This document shows, in pieces, positions 16,693 to 25,381 of a stretch of DNA of 64,000 nucleotides (positions are counted from its first letter, which is position 1; each line of letters starts with the position of its first letter). Position numbers and translations under genes: made by a program. The notes under the pieces were generated by a model that was not told where the DNA came from, did no database searches, and worked only from the letters and a program-made list of their open reading frames with translations. Source of the stretch: Ructibacterium gallinarum (GTDB taxonomy: Bacteria; Bacillota; Clostridia; Monoglobales; Monoglobaceae). Location of the stretch: positions 36,337-100,336 of the forward strand of contig NZ_JADCKB010000012.1 in the NCBI RefSeq assembly GCF_014982785.1, in the 5' to 3' direction.

Positions 16693-18090
16693 TTATTTTC
16701 CCACACAGAAGCGGGAAAACACCTGATCAATAATTTCTTCCTGTACGGTTACGCCAGTAATCTCTCCCAAAGCGGAGAGCGCGTCTTCCAGATCAACATA
16801 CAAAAGATCATATGGCAGATCTGCGCTGTCTGCCTCGGCAGCGCGGGCAATTGCGTCCCGGGATTTTAAAAGCGCATCGCGCTGTCGGGTATTGCTCAAA
16901 TAAACCTCCCCCGGGTTTAAATGGCCGCTGAGGAACATACGGCTGATCGCGGTTTCCAGGGTATCAATGCCGATGACCGGGCCGTCCTTGGGGGCGGCAG
17001 TTTGAATAATATTTTGAAGGGCAATTCCCAGTTCCTGCCGGGCTTCTTCCGGTGTGATCCGCGCTTCCCGGTCGGTCTTGTTCAAAAGTAGGAGGAAGTG
17101 CTTATCTTTTAATTGTTCTGCAATTTTCTTATCTTCTTCGGTAATACCCTCGGCGCTGTCAATGACAAACAGGCAGAGGTCCGCCTCCCGGGCGTGGGAG
17201 AGGGCACGTTCAATGCCAATTTGTTCCACTTCACCTGCGCCGGAACGGATTCCGGCGGTGTCCAGAAGCCGGAGGGAAATGCCGCCAATGCGGATATATT
17301 CTTCAATTACGTCCCGGGTGGTTCCGGGAATGTCTGTGACAATGGCCCGGTCACTGCGGGACAAGGCGTTAAGAAGGGAGGATTTCCCCACATTGGGTCT
17401 GCCGATGATCACGGTCAGAATGCCGTCACGGAGCATCCGCCCGGTTTCAAAGCCATCCAGCAGTGCCTGAATTTTTGCCTGCAAAGACTGTAGTGCCGCG
17501 GCGGTTTCTCCGGGCGCAGGAGGGTCGATTTCCTCGGGATAATCGGCAGCAGCGGAAATACGGGCGGTAACTGCCATGAGATCTTCCCGCAGGGCATCAA
17601 TCTTTTTTGCCAAAGCGCCGCCTAACGAGCGAGCCGCGTTCTGCAATCCCAGGCCGGACCGGGAGTCAATCATATCCATCACAGCCTCTGCGCCGGTCAG
17701 GTCGGTCTTTCCGTTTAAAAATGCCCGGCGGGTAAATTCGCCGCTTTCAGCCAGTCGTGCGCCGGCGGCCAGCAATTCGGTCAAAATTTTACTGGCGGCA
17801 AAAAAGCCGCCGTGGCAGTGGATTTCTGCTACATCCTCGCCGGTATAGGAGCGGGGCGCGCGCATGATGACCGCCAGTGCCTGATCAATCAGCGCATCCG
17901 GATGCCCAAAACAGTGAATGCAGCACAGGGTCAGTTTGCGGTCCTCCAGTTTGGGAAGGGGTTTCCCACTGGGGGCAGCTGCAACCTGTGTTATAATTTC
18001 TTCGGCCCGGCTGCCGCTGAGCCTTAAAATGGCAATGCCACCCGATCCAATGGGGGTGGCGATTGCGGCAATAGTATCATGCAGTTTCAT
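16693..18090 (-). CDS. mnmE: tRNA modification GTPase MnmE (TrmE)
   Basis: 465 residues. With MnmG it installs the 5-carboxymethylaminomethyl group on U34 of certain tRNAs. N-terminal folate-binding domain begins DTIAAIATPIGSGGIAILRLSG; central helical domain; G domain with P-loop GRPNVGKS (230-237), G2/G3 region TDIPGTTRD and DTAG, and LLLNKTD; the C-terminus ends FCVGK with the conserved Cys463. Full length. It starts 12 bases after the dnaA stop codon and is probably co-transcribed with dnaA. This is unusual: in most Bacillota mnmE follows jag in the rpmH-rnpA-yidC cluster, and here mnmG is not present in the window. Confidence 0.95.
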   Translation of the reverse strand: MKLHDTIAAIATPIGSGGIAILRLSGSRAEEIITQVAAAPSGKPLPKLEDRKLTLCCIHCFGHPDALIDQALAVIMRAPRSYTGEDVAEIHCHGGFFAASKILTELLAAGARLAESGEFTRRAFLNGKTDLTGAEAVMDMIDSRSGLGLQNAARSLGGALAKKIDALREDLMAVTARISAAADYPEEIDPPAPGETAAALQSLQAKIQALLDGFETGRMLRDGILTVIIGRPNVGKSSLLNALSRSDRAIVTDIPGTTRDVIEEYIRIGGISLRLLDTAGIRSGAGEVEQIGIERALSHAREADLCLFVIDSAEGITEEDKKIAEQLKDKHFLLLLNKTDREARITPEEARQELGIALQNIIQTAAPKDGPVIGIDTLETAISRMFLSGHLNPGEVYLSNTRQRDALLKSRDAIARAAEADSADLPYDLLYVDLEDALSALGEITGVTVQEEIIDQVFSRFCVGK

Positions 18091-18102
18091 AAGGACAAAC
18101 CT

Positions 18103-19416
18103 CTAATTCTTTTTGATGTTCTCTACCAGCTCACGGATGGTAGCGTTCAGTTCTGTATCCCCGCTCAAGTTCTGCCGGATCTTTTTGACAGCAGTCATAA
18201 CGGTGGAATGGTCACGGTGAAATTCCTCGCCGATTCTGGGATAGGATTCATCCAGCACCTCCCTTGCAAGGTACATTGCGATATGCCGGGGATAGGCAAT
18301 ATCATTGGACCGGCGTTTGGTGACCAGAGAACCGCTGGGCAGCCGGAAATATTTTTCCACCTCGTCAATGATCACTCCAATGGTAATATCCCTCTGGGGC
18401 AGGGTGGAAAGAATTTCTTTTAATGCCTTCTGTGCCAGCTCCATAGAAATGGTATTGGTTCGTTCAATTCCGGCATAGGCCAGAATACGTTTGACTGCGC
18501 CTTCCAAATCCCGTACATTGGATTTGATGTTGTTTGCCACATACTCCACAATTTCTTCGTCAAAGGTAAAGTATTCTTCTTCAATTTTGGAACGCAGAAT
18601 CGCCAGCCGGGTTTCATAATCCGGCGGCTGAATGTCTGCCAGCAGGCCCATCTGGAATCGACCTTTCAGCCTGTCCGCCAGGTGCGGTGTTTCAGACGGT
18701 AGGCGGTCCGAGGTGAGAACAATCTGTTTCCCTGCCTCAAATAAAGTGTTAAAGGTATGGAAAAATTCCTCTTGCGCCAATTCCTTGGTGGCCAGAAACT
18801 GAATATCATCCATCAAAAGCAGGTCGACAGTGCGGTGCTTGTTCCGAAAATCCTGATTGGTCTTTTCCCGGATGGCAATTACCAGTTCATAGGTGAACTT
18901 TTCACTTGTGGTATAAAGAATTTTTTTATCCGGGTAGTTTTTAAGGAAATAATTCCCGATTGCTTGAAGCAGATGGGTTTTGCCCAAGCCGCTTCCGCCG
19001 TAAATAAACAGAGGGTTATATTTCTGGGACGGGGATTCGGCTACAGCCAGGGACGCCGCGTGCGCCAGGTTATTGTTATTGCCCACCACAAAGGATTCAA
19101 AGGAATATTTGGGGTTTAAGAAATTCTGCTCCCGAATGGGATCGGTATTTTCTTTGTCTGATGAATCCGGCGTATCGCAGATGACCTCTATCTCGCAGGG
19201 ATGTCCTGCGGCAAGTTCAATACAGCTTTCCAAAAGCGAACGAAATTTTGTCATCAGCATGTTTTTATTCAGGCTTCCCGGCACAGCAAGACGAATGTGG
19301 GTCTCGGTAAGCGCTATGGGACGTATGGGCTTAATCCATGTGTCAAAGGACACACTGGAAATTTCCTGTGCGAGTTCGTTTAAAACCTGTTTCCAAATGG
19401 TTGTGAGTTGATCCAA
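18103..19416 (-). CDS. dnaA: Chromosomal replication initiator protein DnaA
   Basis: 437 residues. ATP-dependent initiator that binds DnaA boxes and melts the origin. Domain I starts MDQLTTIWKQVLNEL; a short acidic linker (about 82-95); AAA+ domain with Walker A YGGSGLGKT (139-147), Walker B LLLMDDIQF; the C-terminal DNA-binding domain contains RHIAMYLAREV and the box-recognition signature DHSTVMTAVKKI. AGGAGG lies upstream of the ATG (GACAGGAGGCCGTCCGC before it). It is divergent from rpmH across a 434-bp AT-rich gap. dnaN is not downstream, as it usually is; mnmE takes its place. Confidence 0.97.
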   Translation of the reverse strand: MDQLTTIWKQVLNELAQEISSVSFDTWIKPIRPIALTETHIRLAVPGSLNKNMLMTKFRSLLESCIELAAGHPCEIEVICDTPDSSDKENTDPIREQNFLNPKYSFESFVVGNNNNLAHAASLAVAESPSQKYNPLFIYGGSGLGKTHLLQAIGNYFLKNYPDKKILYTTSEKFTYELVIAIREKTNQDFRNKHRTVDLLLMDDIQFLATKELAQEEFFHTFNTLFEAGKQIVLTSDRLPSETPHLADRLKGRFQMGLLADIQPPDYETRLAILRSKIEEEYFTFDEEIVEYVANNIKSNVRDLEGAVKRILAYAGIERTNTISMELAQKALKEILSTLPQRDITIGVIIDEVEKYFRLPSGSLVTKRRSNDIAYPRHIAMYLAREVLDESYPRIGEEFHRDHSTVMTAVKKIRQNLSGDTELNATIRELVENIKKN

Positions 19417-19850
19417 TGCGGACGGCCTCCTGTCTGGTAATTCTTCGATTTATAATATATAAGCATACGGAGCAGGGGAAAAGAAAATGCAGTGCGAAAT
19501 CAAAATGCTAAAAATGCAGTGCCTGCCGCGGTGATCGGATAACTTCCCTGTCCGTTTTCCTGCGGTAACATCTATCATAACAGATATTAAAAAAAAATTC
19601 AACACCCAAAAATTCAAAAATTTCCGGCAAAAAATTCTATAAATTGACGGAATACAAAATATAGAAGAAGTGAAAAAGGAAAATAACAAGATGTACGGTT
19701 TTATTTTCAGGAAGGCGGAGAAAAAATTTTTTCTGGCAAAAGGTACTTGACAAGCGGCATATTGCGTGATAAAATAGTACAGATTCTGTTATTGAATATT
19801 ATTGTGGGAGATTTTCCACTTTCTACGATGATTTGTAAGGAGGGATAGCA
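19417..19850. other. Putative oriC / AT-rich divergent region between dnaA and rpmH
   Basis: No gene is visible here. The segment 19575-19690 is strongly A+T rich and could be the unwinding element. A 12-bp direct repeat AAAATGCAGTGC occurs at 19484-19495 and 19511-19522, with a partial copy AAAATGC at 19502. TTTTCCACT at 19812-19820 matches 8 of 9 positions of a relaxed DnaA box, but I find no perfect TTATCCACA and no cluster. The position (divergent dnaA/rpmH with genes running away on both sides) is where oriC lies in many Bacillota; the assignment rests on context. Confidence 0.5.
19747..19775 (+). promoter_or_regulatory. rpmH operon promoter
   Basis: TTGACA at 19747-19752, 17-bp spacer, TAAAAT at 19770-19775; about 75 bases before the rpmH start codon. 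Confidence 0.8.
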
Positions 19851-19985
19851 ATGCTGAGAACATACCAGCCGAAAAAGCGGCAGCGTGCCAAGGAACATGG
19901 ATTCCGCAAGAGAATGAGCACCAAGAACGGCCGTAAGGTTTTGGCGAGAAGAAGACTGAAGGGCAGAAAGAAACTGTCTGCATAA
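19851..19985 (+). CDS. rpmH: 50S ribosomal protein L34
   Basis: 44 residues, starting [19 protein letters not shown] and ending KGRKKLSA, the standard highly basic L34 sequence at its usual length. AAGGAGGGATAG lies just upstream of the ATG. It heads the rightward rpmH-rnpA-yidD-yidC-jag cluster next to the origin, as in nearly all Bacillota. Confidence 0.98.
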   Translation: MLRTYQPKKRQRAKEHGFRKRMSTKNGRKVLARRRLKGRKKLSA

Positions 19986-20166
19986 GAAAAATTTGGCAGG
20001 CATTGCCATTGGCCATTGCGTTCCGGCGGCGCGCTGCCGGACGCTCGAATTGGCAGTCTGCGGCAGTTCGGGAAACAGAACAAAGAAAAAGTTTTTCGAC
20101 AGTCTAAAGGCGCCACAGGCGTCTTTTTGTCTATATATGGAAGAATACCGGAAGACAGGACAGGTT

Positions 20167-20517
20167 ATGAAAATCATAAGTTTAACACAAAATGCGCAGT
20201 TTCGGCGGCTATACCGCCGGGGAAAATCCGTTGTATTGCCTACCATGGTAGTGTATGCCGCCAAGAACCGGGAGGGGATTTCCCGGCTGGGGATCACCGC
20301 AGGAAAAAAGGTGGGTGGCGCTGTGGAGCGGAATCGTGCCAAACGCCGGATCCGGGAGATTTACCGGGTGTTTGCCCCCCGGTTGAAGACGGGGTATGAT
20401 TTTTGCATTGTTGCGCGGGGATTCACGGTAACCGCCCCGCATGATCGTCTAGTCCGTGACTTCTGTGGCGCGGCGGAAAAGCTGGGAGTGTGGGAGCATG
20501 AAATGGCTGCTGATTAG
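20167..20517 (+). CDS. rnpA: Ribonuclease P protein component
   Basis: 116 residues. Protein subunit that helps the RNase P RNA cut 5' leaders from pre-tRNAs. The RNR motif is present as [15 protein letters not shown] (about residues 55-69), preceded by [12 protein letters not shown]. The start [22 protein letters not shown] is typical; an in-frame ATG 30 bases upstream at 20137 would add ten residues but begins less like the family. The 181-base gap after rpmH is longer than usual and holds no gene. The 3' end overlaps yidD by 20 bases. Confidence 0.93.
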   Translation: MKIISLTQNAQFRRLYRRGKSVVLPTMVVYAAKNREGISRLGITAGKKVGGAVERNRAKRRIREIYRVFAPRLKTGYDFCIVARGFTVTAPHDRLVRDFCGAAEKLGVWEHEMAAD

Positions 20518-20704
20518 AGGGATCCGGTTTTATCAACGGCACATTTCGCCGCTGAAGAAGCCGTGTTGCCGATTTTATCCCAGTTGTTCCCAGTATGCGG
20601 TGCTGGCCATAGAAAAATATGGAGTTTTACGGGGCAGTGTGAAGGCGCTTTGGCGGATTCTGCGCTGTAACCCCTTTGGAAAAGGCGGAATTGATTTTCC
20701 GTAG
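20498..20704 (+). CDS. yidD: Membrane protein insertion efficiency factor YidD
   Basis: 68 residues from the ATG at 20498, inside the end of rnpA and preceded by GGGAG. Contains [24 protein letters not shown], here only noted by its key features: the paired Cys and the PSCSxYA signature of the family, then the basic [13 protein letters not shown] end. An amphipathic protein that sits at the inner membrane face and assists YidC. It lies between rnpA and yidC as expected. Confidence 0.95.
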   Translation: MKWLLIRGIRFYQRHISPLKKPCCRFYPSCSQYAVLAIEKYGVLRGSVKALWRILRCNPFGKGGIDFP

Positions 20705-20760
20705 AAAAGACGGGATGTCAGAAGACATCCGCTGAAATGACGATAAGAGGAGGAACGCAG

Positions 20761-21789
20761 GTGTCCTATATTATGCTTGCTTTGGGGTGGATCCTGAAGC
20801 TATGTAATATGCTGGTGGGGAATTATGGCCTTGCCATTATTTTGTTTACCATTCTTGTCAAGGCGATCTTGCTGCCTATGATGGTGAAACAGCAGCGGTC
20901 TATGGCGAAGACACAAAAGTTGGCGCCGTTGCTTAATGAGCTGCAGCAGAAATATGCAAATGATAAGGAAAAGCTGAATGCGGAAACCATGAAGCTTTAT
21001 CAGAAATATAAGGTCAACCCCATGAGCGGCTGCCTGCCGCTTCTGATCCAGCTGCCGATTTTGATGGCCCTTTACTGGGTGGTAAAAAAGCCGGTGGTAT
21101 ATTTGATGGGGTTTGGAGAGGACGAAGTTTGGCGGATCGTCAGTGCCGTGACCCAATGGGCAGAGGGAACGCCGGATGGGCTCAGTCAGTTCTTTACGGC
21201 GCTGGGAATTGAAAATATGGAGGCGCTGACTGCCAATAACTATAAGATGTTTGGTATGTACGAGATCCAGATTGCCCGGTTCTTGCACAGCCATCAGGAG
21301 ATTATGAACAGCCAGTGGATTTTGGAGACCGGGAAAAATTATGATATTATAGATTTTAATTTCCTGGGCCTTGATCTTTCGCAGACGCCGAACCTCAGTG
21401 CGTTTTTTGGTCTGTTTATTGGGCAGGTCAAGGAACTTAATGTAAGCACCATAGCGCTTTGGTCCATTCCGGTGCTCTCCGGTGTCAGTTCCTTTGTGGT
21501 GTCTAAGCTGTCACAGAAAATGCAGCCAACAACGGCACCGCAGCGCAACGCTAACGGTGAAGAAAAGCCCAATCCCATGCAGTCTATGCTGTTGTTTATG
21601 CCGCTGATTTCCGCATGGTTTGCGTTTACGCTTCCGGCGGCGGTAGGCCTTTACTGGATCGTGAGCAATGTGCTCCAGCTGCTGCAGCAGTATGTTTTGA
21701 TGAAAATTGTAAAAGTGGATTTGACGGATGAACAAATTGAAGGGGAGATCGTCAATGTTAAGAAAAATAGAAAAAAACGCAAAAAGTAA
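20761..21789 (+). CDS. yidC: Membrane protein insertase YidC/SpoIIIJ
   Basis: 342 residues. I chose GTG at 20761 because GAGGAGG lies 8-14 bases before it; no better ATG gives the first hydrophobic segment. Membrane segments: about 5-40 (LGWILKLCNMLV, YGLAIILFTILVK), about 95-115, and three near the C-terminus (about 220-310). The hydrophilic cytoplasmic loop MVKQQRSMAKTQKLAPLLNEL carries the conserved basic residue of the substrate groove. Inserts proteins into the membrane alone or with Sec. Long extracytoplasmic loop between segments two and three (about residues 115-210). Overlaps jag by 35 bases. Confidence 0.94.
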   Translation: MSYIMLALGWILKLCNMLVGNYGLAIILFTILVKAILLPMMVKQQRSMAKTQKLAPLLNELQQKYANDKEKLNAETMKLYQKYKVNPMSGCLPLLIQLPILMALYWVVKKPVVYLMGFGEDEVWRIVSAVTQWAEGTPDGLSQFFTALGIENMEALTANNYKMFGMYEIQIARFLHSHQEIMNSQWILETGKNYDIIDFNFLGLDLSQTPNLSAFFGLFIGQVKELNVSTIALWSIPVLSGVSSFVVSKLSQKMQPTTAPQRNANGEEKPNPMQSMLLFMPLISAWFAFTLPAAVGLYWIVSNVLQLLQQYVLMKIVKVDLTDEQIEGEIVNVKKNRKKRKK

Positions 21790-22708
21790 AGAAGAAGCCC
21801 TGCAAATGGCGGCGGAGGAGTTTGGTGTTCCTGTAGAGGCACTGTCTTACCGTGTAGAGCGTGAGGTTGGCAAAGGGCTGATGGGCTTGCTTTTGGGTAA
21901 AGAGGTGATTATCTCTGCCTGGATCACCAAAGAGGCGGAGGAGGAGGAAGCGCGGCTGAAACAGATCGCTGAAAAGCGCGCGGCTTCGGAGCAGACGAAG
22001 CAGGCGAAAAACGGCGGAGCCAATCCTTATGCCCCCAAGGAGGAGCCGGAATTTAAGGACTATGTGGGACCCGAAGGCCGTAAAAAGAAGAGCGCAGCCA
22101 AAGAGGTAAAGCCGCAGATAGAAAAGCCGCAAGCGGAGAAACAGCCTGTAGCGGCGCCGGAGAAAAAAGAAGAGGAAATGGCCGAACCGGCAGTTGCTGA
22201 AACGGCGGAAAAGCCCAAAGAGGGAGGTTCCAAGAAAAAGCGTGAGGTTACGGAAAAATCCTTAAAGGATGCAGAATATTTTGTAACCGAGCTGGTACAT
22301 AAGATGGGGCTTACGGATGCCAAGGCAGAGGTGAAAAACACCGGTGAAGCGGTAGACGTTCAGGTATCCGGAGAGCGGATGGGGCTGTTGATTGGCAAGC
22401 GGGGCGATACCCTGGATGCGGTACAGTACCTGACCAGTCTGTATGTGAACAAAGAAAAGAATTCTTATATTAAGGTGAATGTGGATACAGAAGGCTACCG
22501 GGCAAAGCGGGAAGAGACGCTGGTCAAGCTGGCCAAGGGATTAGAGCGCCGTGTGGTTCGGGAAGGCCGGGCGGTCATGCTGGAGCCCATGTCTCCCAAT
22601 GAACGCCGGATCATTCATGCAGCTTTGCAAAACAGTACCAAGGTAAAGACTTACAGCGTTGGGGAAGAGCCCCGGCGTAAGGTGGTAGTTGCACTGATTG
22701 ACGCATAG
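21755..22708 (+). CDS. khpB: RNA-binding protein Jag/KhpB
   Basis: 317 residues from the ATG at 21755 behind AAGGGGAG. Jag-N domain (residues 1-52; GVPVEALSYRVEREVGKGLMGLLLGKEV), then a long Lys/Glu/Ala/Pro-rich disordered linker (about 60-170), then a KH domain with the GERMGLLIGKRGDTLDAVQYL segment, and a C-terminal R3H domain (PMSPNERRIIHAAL, about 270-317). Binds RNA and influences cell-envelope and division functions with KhpA in other Bacillota. Last gene of the rpmH cluster; a strong terminator follows and the usual mnmE is absent. Confidence 0.92.
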   Translation: MLRKIEKNAKSKEEALQMAAEEFGVPVEALSYRVEREVGKGLMGLLLGKEVIISAWITKEAEEEEARLKQIAEKRAASEQTKQAKNGGANPYAPKEEPEFKDYVGPEGRKKKSAAKEVKPQIEKPQAEKQPVAAPEKKEEEMAEPAVAETAEKPKEGGSKKKREVTEKSLKDAEYFVTELVHKMGLTDAKAEVKNTGEAVDVQVSGERMGLLIGKRGDTLDAVQYLTSLYVNKEKNSYIKVNVDTEGYRAKREETLVKLAKGLERRVVREGRAVMLEPMSPNERRIIHAALQNSTKVKTYSVGEEPRRKVVVALIDA

Positions 22709-22724
22709 AGCCAAGAAAAAAAAC

Positions 22725-22752
22725 AGGCCGCAGCTGTTATGCGGCCTTTTTG
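22725..22752 (+). terminator. Terminator after jag
   Basis: AGGCCGCA (22725-22732) pairs with TGCGGCCT (22740-22747) around a 7-nt loop, followed by TTTTTGG. Confidence 0.85.
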
Positions 22753-22786
22753 GTTTTTATGATTGAAAGGTGAAGGGACGGAGAAA

Positions 22787-23047
22787 ATGAGCAGCAGATA
22801 TTTTGAAAATCGGGAATGTGAGTATTATCCCTGCCATGATACAGAGCATATGAATTGTCTGTTTTGTTTCTGTCCCTTGTATTTCATGCCGGACTGCGGT
22901 GGTCGCTATGTTTGGATCAAGAACTGCCGCGGAAAACAGATCAAGGACTGCAGCAGTTGTCTTCTGCCCCACAGAAAAGAAGGGTATGATTACATTCTGG
23001 CGCGGCTGGAAGCAGAGACGGACAAAACCGGGCCGCAGAAACCGTGA
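22787..23047 (+). CDS. Cysteine-rich small domain protein
   Basis: 86 residues from the ATG at 22787, preceded by GGAG. Eleven cysteines in 86 residues, arranged as CEYYPCH, NCLFCFCPLY, DCGG, NC and CSSCLLPH; this matches the Cys_rich small domain family (zinc-ribbon-like), which is occasionally linked to cobalamin or metal handling. No signal peptide. Probably binds zinc or another metal in the cytoplasm; exact function unknown. It stands alone between the jag terminator and the argD promoter. Confidence 0.7.
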   Translation: MSSRYFENRECEYYPCHDTEHMNCLFCFCPLYFMPDCGGRYVWIKNCRGKQIKDCSSCLLPHRKEGYDYILARLEAETDKTGPQKP

Positions 23048-23088
23048 AAAATTGGCAGATTCGCTGGTGGAATTTTGGAGCAGGCTAC

Positions 23089-23117
23089 TTGAAATTTGAC
23101 GGTAAATAAGGTAAAAT
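23089..23117 (+). promoter_or_regulatory. argD-argF promoter
   Basis: TTGAAA at 23089-23094, 17-bp spacer, TAAAAT at 23112-23117, 36 bases before the argD start. I see no clear ArgR operator around it. Confidence 0.7.
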
Positions 23118-23153
23118 ACCATATAAGGAAAAATTCGGAAAAGGGATGATAGG

Positions 23154-24362
23154 ATGCATTTGGAAGAAATTCAAAAGCTGGACGAAAAATATTATATGAA
23201 TACCTTTGGACAGCGGACCCCGGTATGCTTTACCAAAGGGGAAGGGATTGTCCTGACGGATACCGAAGGAAAAATCTACCGGGATTTTTTTGCGGGGATT
23301 GCCGTAAACAGTTTGGGATATGGGCATCCAAAAATGGTGCGGGCCTTGCAGGATCAGGTGGCAAAAATCACCCATGTATCGAATGTGTATTATTCAGAAA
23401 ATCAGGCGTGTCTGGCACAGAAACTTGTAGAGAACAGCTGCCTTGACCGGATCTTTTTTGCTAATACAGGAGCAGAAGCCAACGAAGGCGCCATAAAGCT
23501 GGCGCGAAAATATTTTGTGGAGAAAGATCAGCCAGATCGGCATGAGATTATTACCCTCAAAAATTCCTTTCATGGCCGGACGCTTGCGACGGTGGCGGCA
23601 ACGGGACAGGAAAAGTACCAGAAGCCCTATCGTCCTTTGCTGGAGAAATTTGTGCATGTAGAGGCCAATGACTGTAAGGCACTGCGCCAAGCGGTCACGC
23701 CGAATACGGCGGCGATTATGGTGGAGCTGATTCAGGGCGAGAGCGGCGTATTACCCCTTACCCAGGAATATGTGGATACCATAGCGGAGCTTTGCCAAAA
23801 GGAAGGCATCCTTTTGATTATTGATGAGGTACAAACAGGAATCGGCCGTACCGGCAAACTGTTTGCCTATGAGTGGTATGGGATCCAGCCGGATATTATC
23901 ACTTTGGCAAAAGGTTTGGGCGGCGGAATCCCCATTGGGGCATTTCTGGCAAAGGAAAAGGTAGCGGCGGCCTTTCATCCGGGAGATCATGGAACCACCT
24001 TTGGGGGAAATCCTCTGTCTACCCGGGCGGGGCTTGTAGTCATGGAAGAACTGCTGGAAAACGGTTTGCTTCAGCATGCGGCAAACGTCGGCGAATATTT
24101 TCAAAAACAGCTGATGGAATTGGCAGAGCGCCATACGGAGATTGAGACGGTGCGCGGCAAAGGCTTAATGCTGGGCGTTGTCTTTCAGGACGAGATCGCA
24201 AAGGATGTGGGTACGGCTCTGCGTGGCAAAGGATATCTGGTGGGTGTTGTGGGCACCCGGGTATTGCGGATTGTACCGCCGCTTGTGGTGATGAAGACAG
24301 ATGTTGACGGATTGATTGAGGCGCTTTCTGCAGTGCTGGAAGAGAGAAAGCAGACGGCGTAA
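23154..24362 (+). CDS. argD: Acetylornithine aminotransferase
   Basis: 402 residues. PLP-dependent class III aminotransferase that converts N-acetylglutamate semialdehyde to N-acetylornithine in arginine synthesis. Seen: FFAGIAVNSLGYGHP, the PLP phosphate-binding SNTGAEA-type motif as ANTGAEANEGAIKLARKY, IIDEVQTGIGRTG, and the lysine that forms the Schiff base in ITLAKGLGGGIPIGA. Full length. Followed after 22 bases by argF, giving a short arginine operon; the other arg genes are not in this window. Ornithine aminotransferase is a related alternative, but the argF neighbour favours ArgD. Confidence 0.92.
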   Translation: MHLEEIQKLDEKYYMNTFGQRTPVCFTKGEGIVLTDTEGKIYRDFFAGIAVNSLGYGHPKMVRALQDQVAKITHVSNVYYSENQACLAQKLVENSCLDRIFFANTGAEANEGAIKLARKYFVEKDQPDRHEIITLKNSFHGRTLATVAATGQEKYQKPYRPLLEKFVHVEANDCKALRQAVTPNTAAIMVELIQGESGVLPLTQEYVDTIAELCQKEGILLIIDEVQTGIGRTGKLFAYEWYGIQPDIITLAKGLGGGIPIGAFLAKEKVAAAFHPGDHGTTFGGNPLSTRAGLVVMEELLENGLLQHAANVGEYFQKQLMELAERHTEIETVRGKGLMLGVVFQDEIAKDVGTALRGKGYLVGVVGTRVLRIVPPLVVMKTDVDGLIEALSAVLEERKQTA

Positions 24363-24384
24363 GCGATAGAAAGGAAGGAAAACG

Positions 24385-25311
24385 ATGAAGCATTTTATCA
24401 GTATACATGATATTACCCGTGAAGAATTTGACCAGCTGCTGAATCTGGCGCTGAAACTGAAAAAAGAAAACAAAGAAGGAATTGCTCACCCAATTTTAAA
24501 GGGAAAGACTTTGGGGATGATTTTTACCAAGTCTTCCACCCGCACCCGTATTTCTTTTGAAGTTGGTATGTATCAGCTGGGCGGACATCCGCTGTTTTTG
24601 AATGCCAATGATATGCAGTTAGGCCGGGGCGAGAGCATTTATGATACCGCCAATGTCATGAGTCGGTTTGTGGACGGAATTATGATCCGTACTTATGATC
24701 ATCAGGATGTACTGGATCTTGCCCGGTATGGCACCGTTCCGGTCATCAATGCGCTGACGGATTATTTACATCCCTGCCAGGCGCTGGCGGATTTGATGAC
24801 AGTATATGAGCACAAAGGCCGCCTGCGGGGACTGAAGCTTGCCTATGTAGGCGATGGCAACAATGTTGCTCATTCCCTGCTGTATGCCTGTGCCAAGGCC
24901 GGCGTAAATATGTCGGTGGCAACGCCGAAAGGCTATGCCTGTGCGCCGGAAGTGGTGAAAAATGCCAAGGAAGACGCGCTGGAAACCGGCGCTGTAATTG
25001 TGGAAACGGAAGATCCGGTGGAAGCGGTAAAGGACGCGGATGTGATTTGTACCGACACCTGGGTCAGCATGGGACAGGAAGCAGAAAAGGCAAAAAGAAT
25101 TGAAATATTTAAGGATTATCAGGTCAATGCGGAACTGTTTGGAAAGGCCAAGGAGGATGCGGTGTTCATTCACTGCCTGCCGGCATACCGCGGCTATGAG
25201 GTGACGGAAGATGTTATTGACGGCCCGCGGTCGATTGTATTTGATGAGGCGGAAAACCGGCTTCATGCACAGAAGGCAGTTTTGGCAACATTGATGGTGG
25301 ATCGGAACTAA
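24385..25311 (+). CDS. argF: Ornithine carbamoyltransferase
   Basis: 308 residues. Transfers a carbamoyl group from carbamoyl phosphate to ornithine to make citrulline. Carbamoyl-phosphate binding motif KSSTRTR (about residues 49-55), the HPCQ motif as YLHPCQALADL, the ornithine-binding SMG loop (WVSMGQE) and the catalytic HCLPAYRGYEV. The last differs from the usual HCLPAFHG only in the aromatic and following residue. Start preceded by GAAAGGAAGGAAAACG. Anabolic role is inferred from the argD partner. Confidence 0.93.
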   Translation: MKHFISIHDITREEFDQLLNLALKLKKENKEGIAHPILKGKTLGMIFTKSSTRTRISFEVGMYQLGGHPLFLNANDMQLGRGESIYDTANVMSRFVDGIMIRTYDHQDVLDLARYGTVPVINALTDYLHPCQALADLMTVYEHKGRLRGLKLAYVGDGNNVAHSLLYACAKAGVNMSVATPKGYACAPEVVKNAKEDALETGAVIVETEDPVEAVKDADVICTDTWVSMGQEAEKAKRIEIFKDYQVNAELFGKAKEDAVFIHCLPAYRGYEVTEDVIDGPRSIVFDEAENRLHAQKAVLATLMVDRN

Positions 25312-25381
25312 AAGAAGAAAGGCATTCCCTGGCTCACGGGAATGCGAAGGATAGATTGTGAGCTGGAAAGGCTGAGGTAAG

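Noticed and set aside
19417..19850. Cluster of consensus DnaA boxes
   Set aside because: Only one 8-of-9 relaxed match (19812-19820) was found, so oriC is claimed from context rather than from boxes.
23040..23153. ArgR operator before argD
   Set aside because: No pair of ARG-box-like palindromes could be found; only loosely AT-rich sequence.
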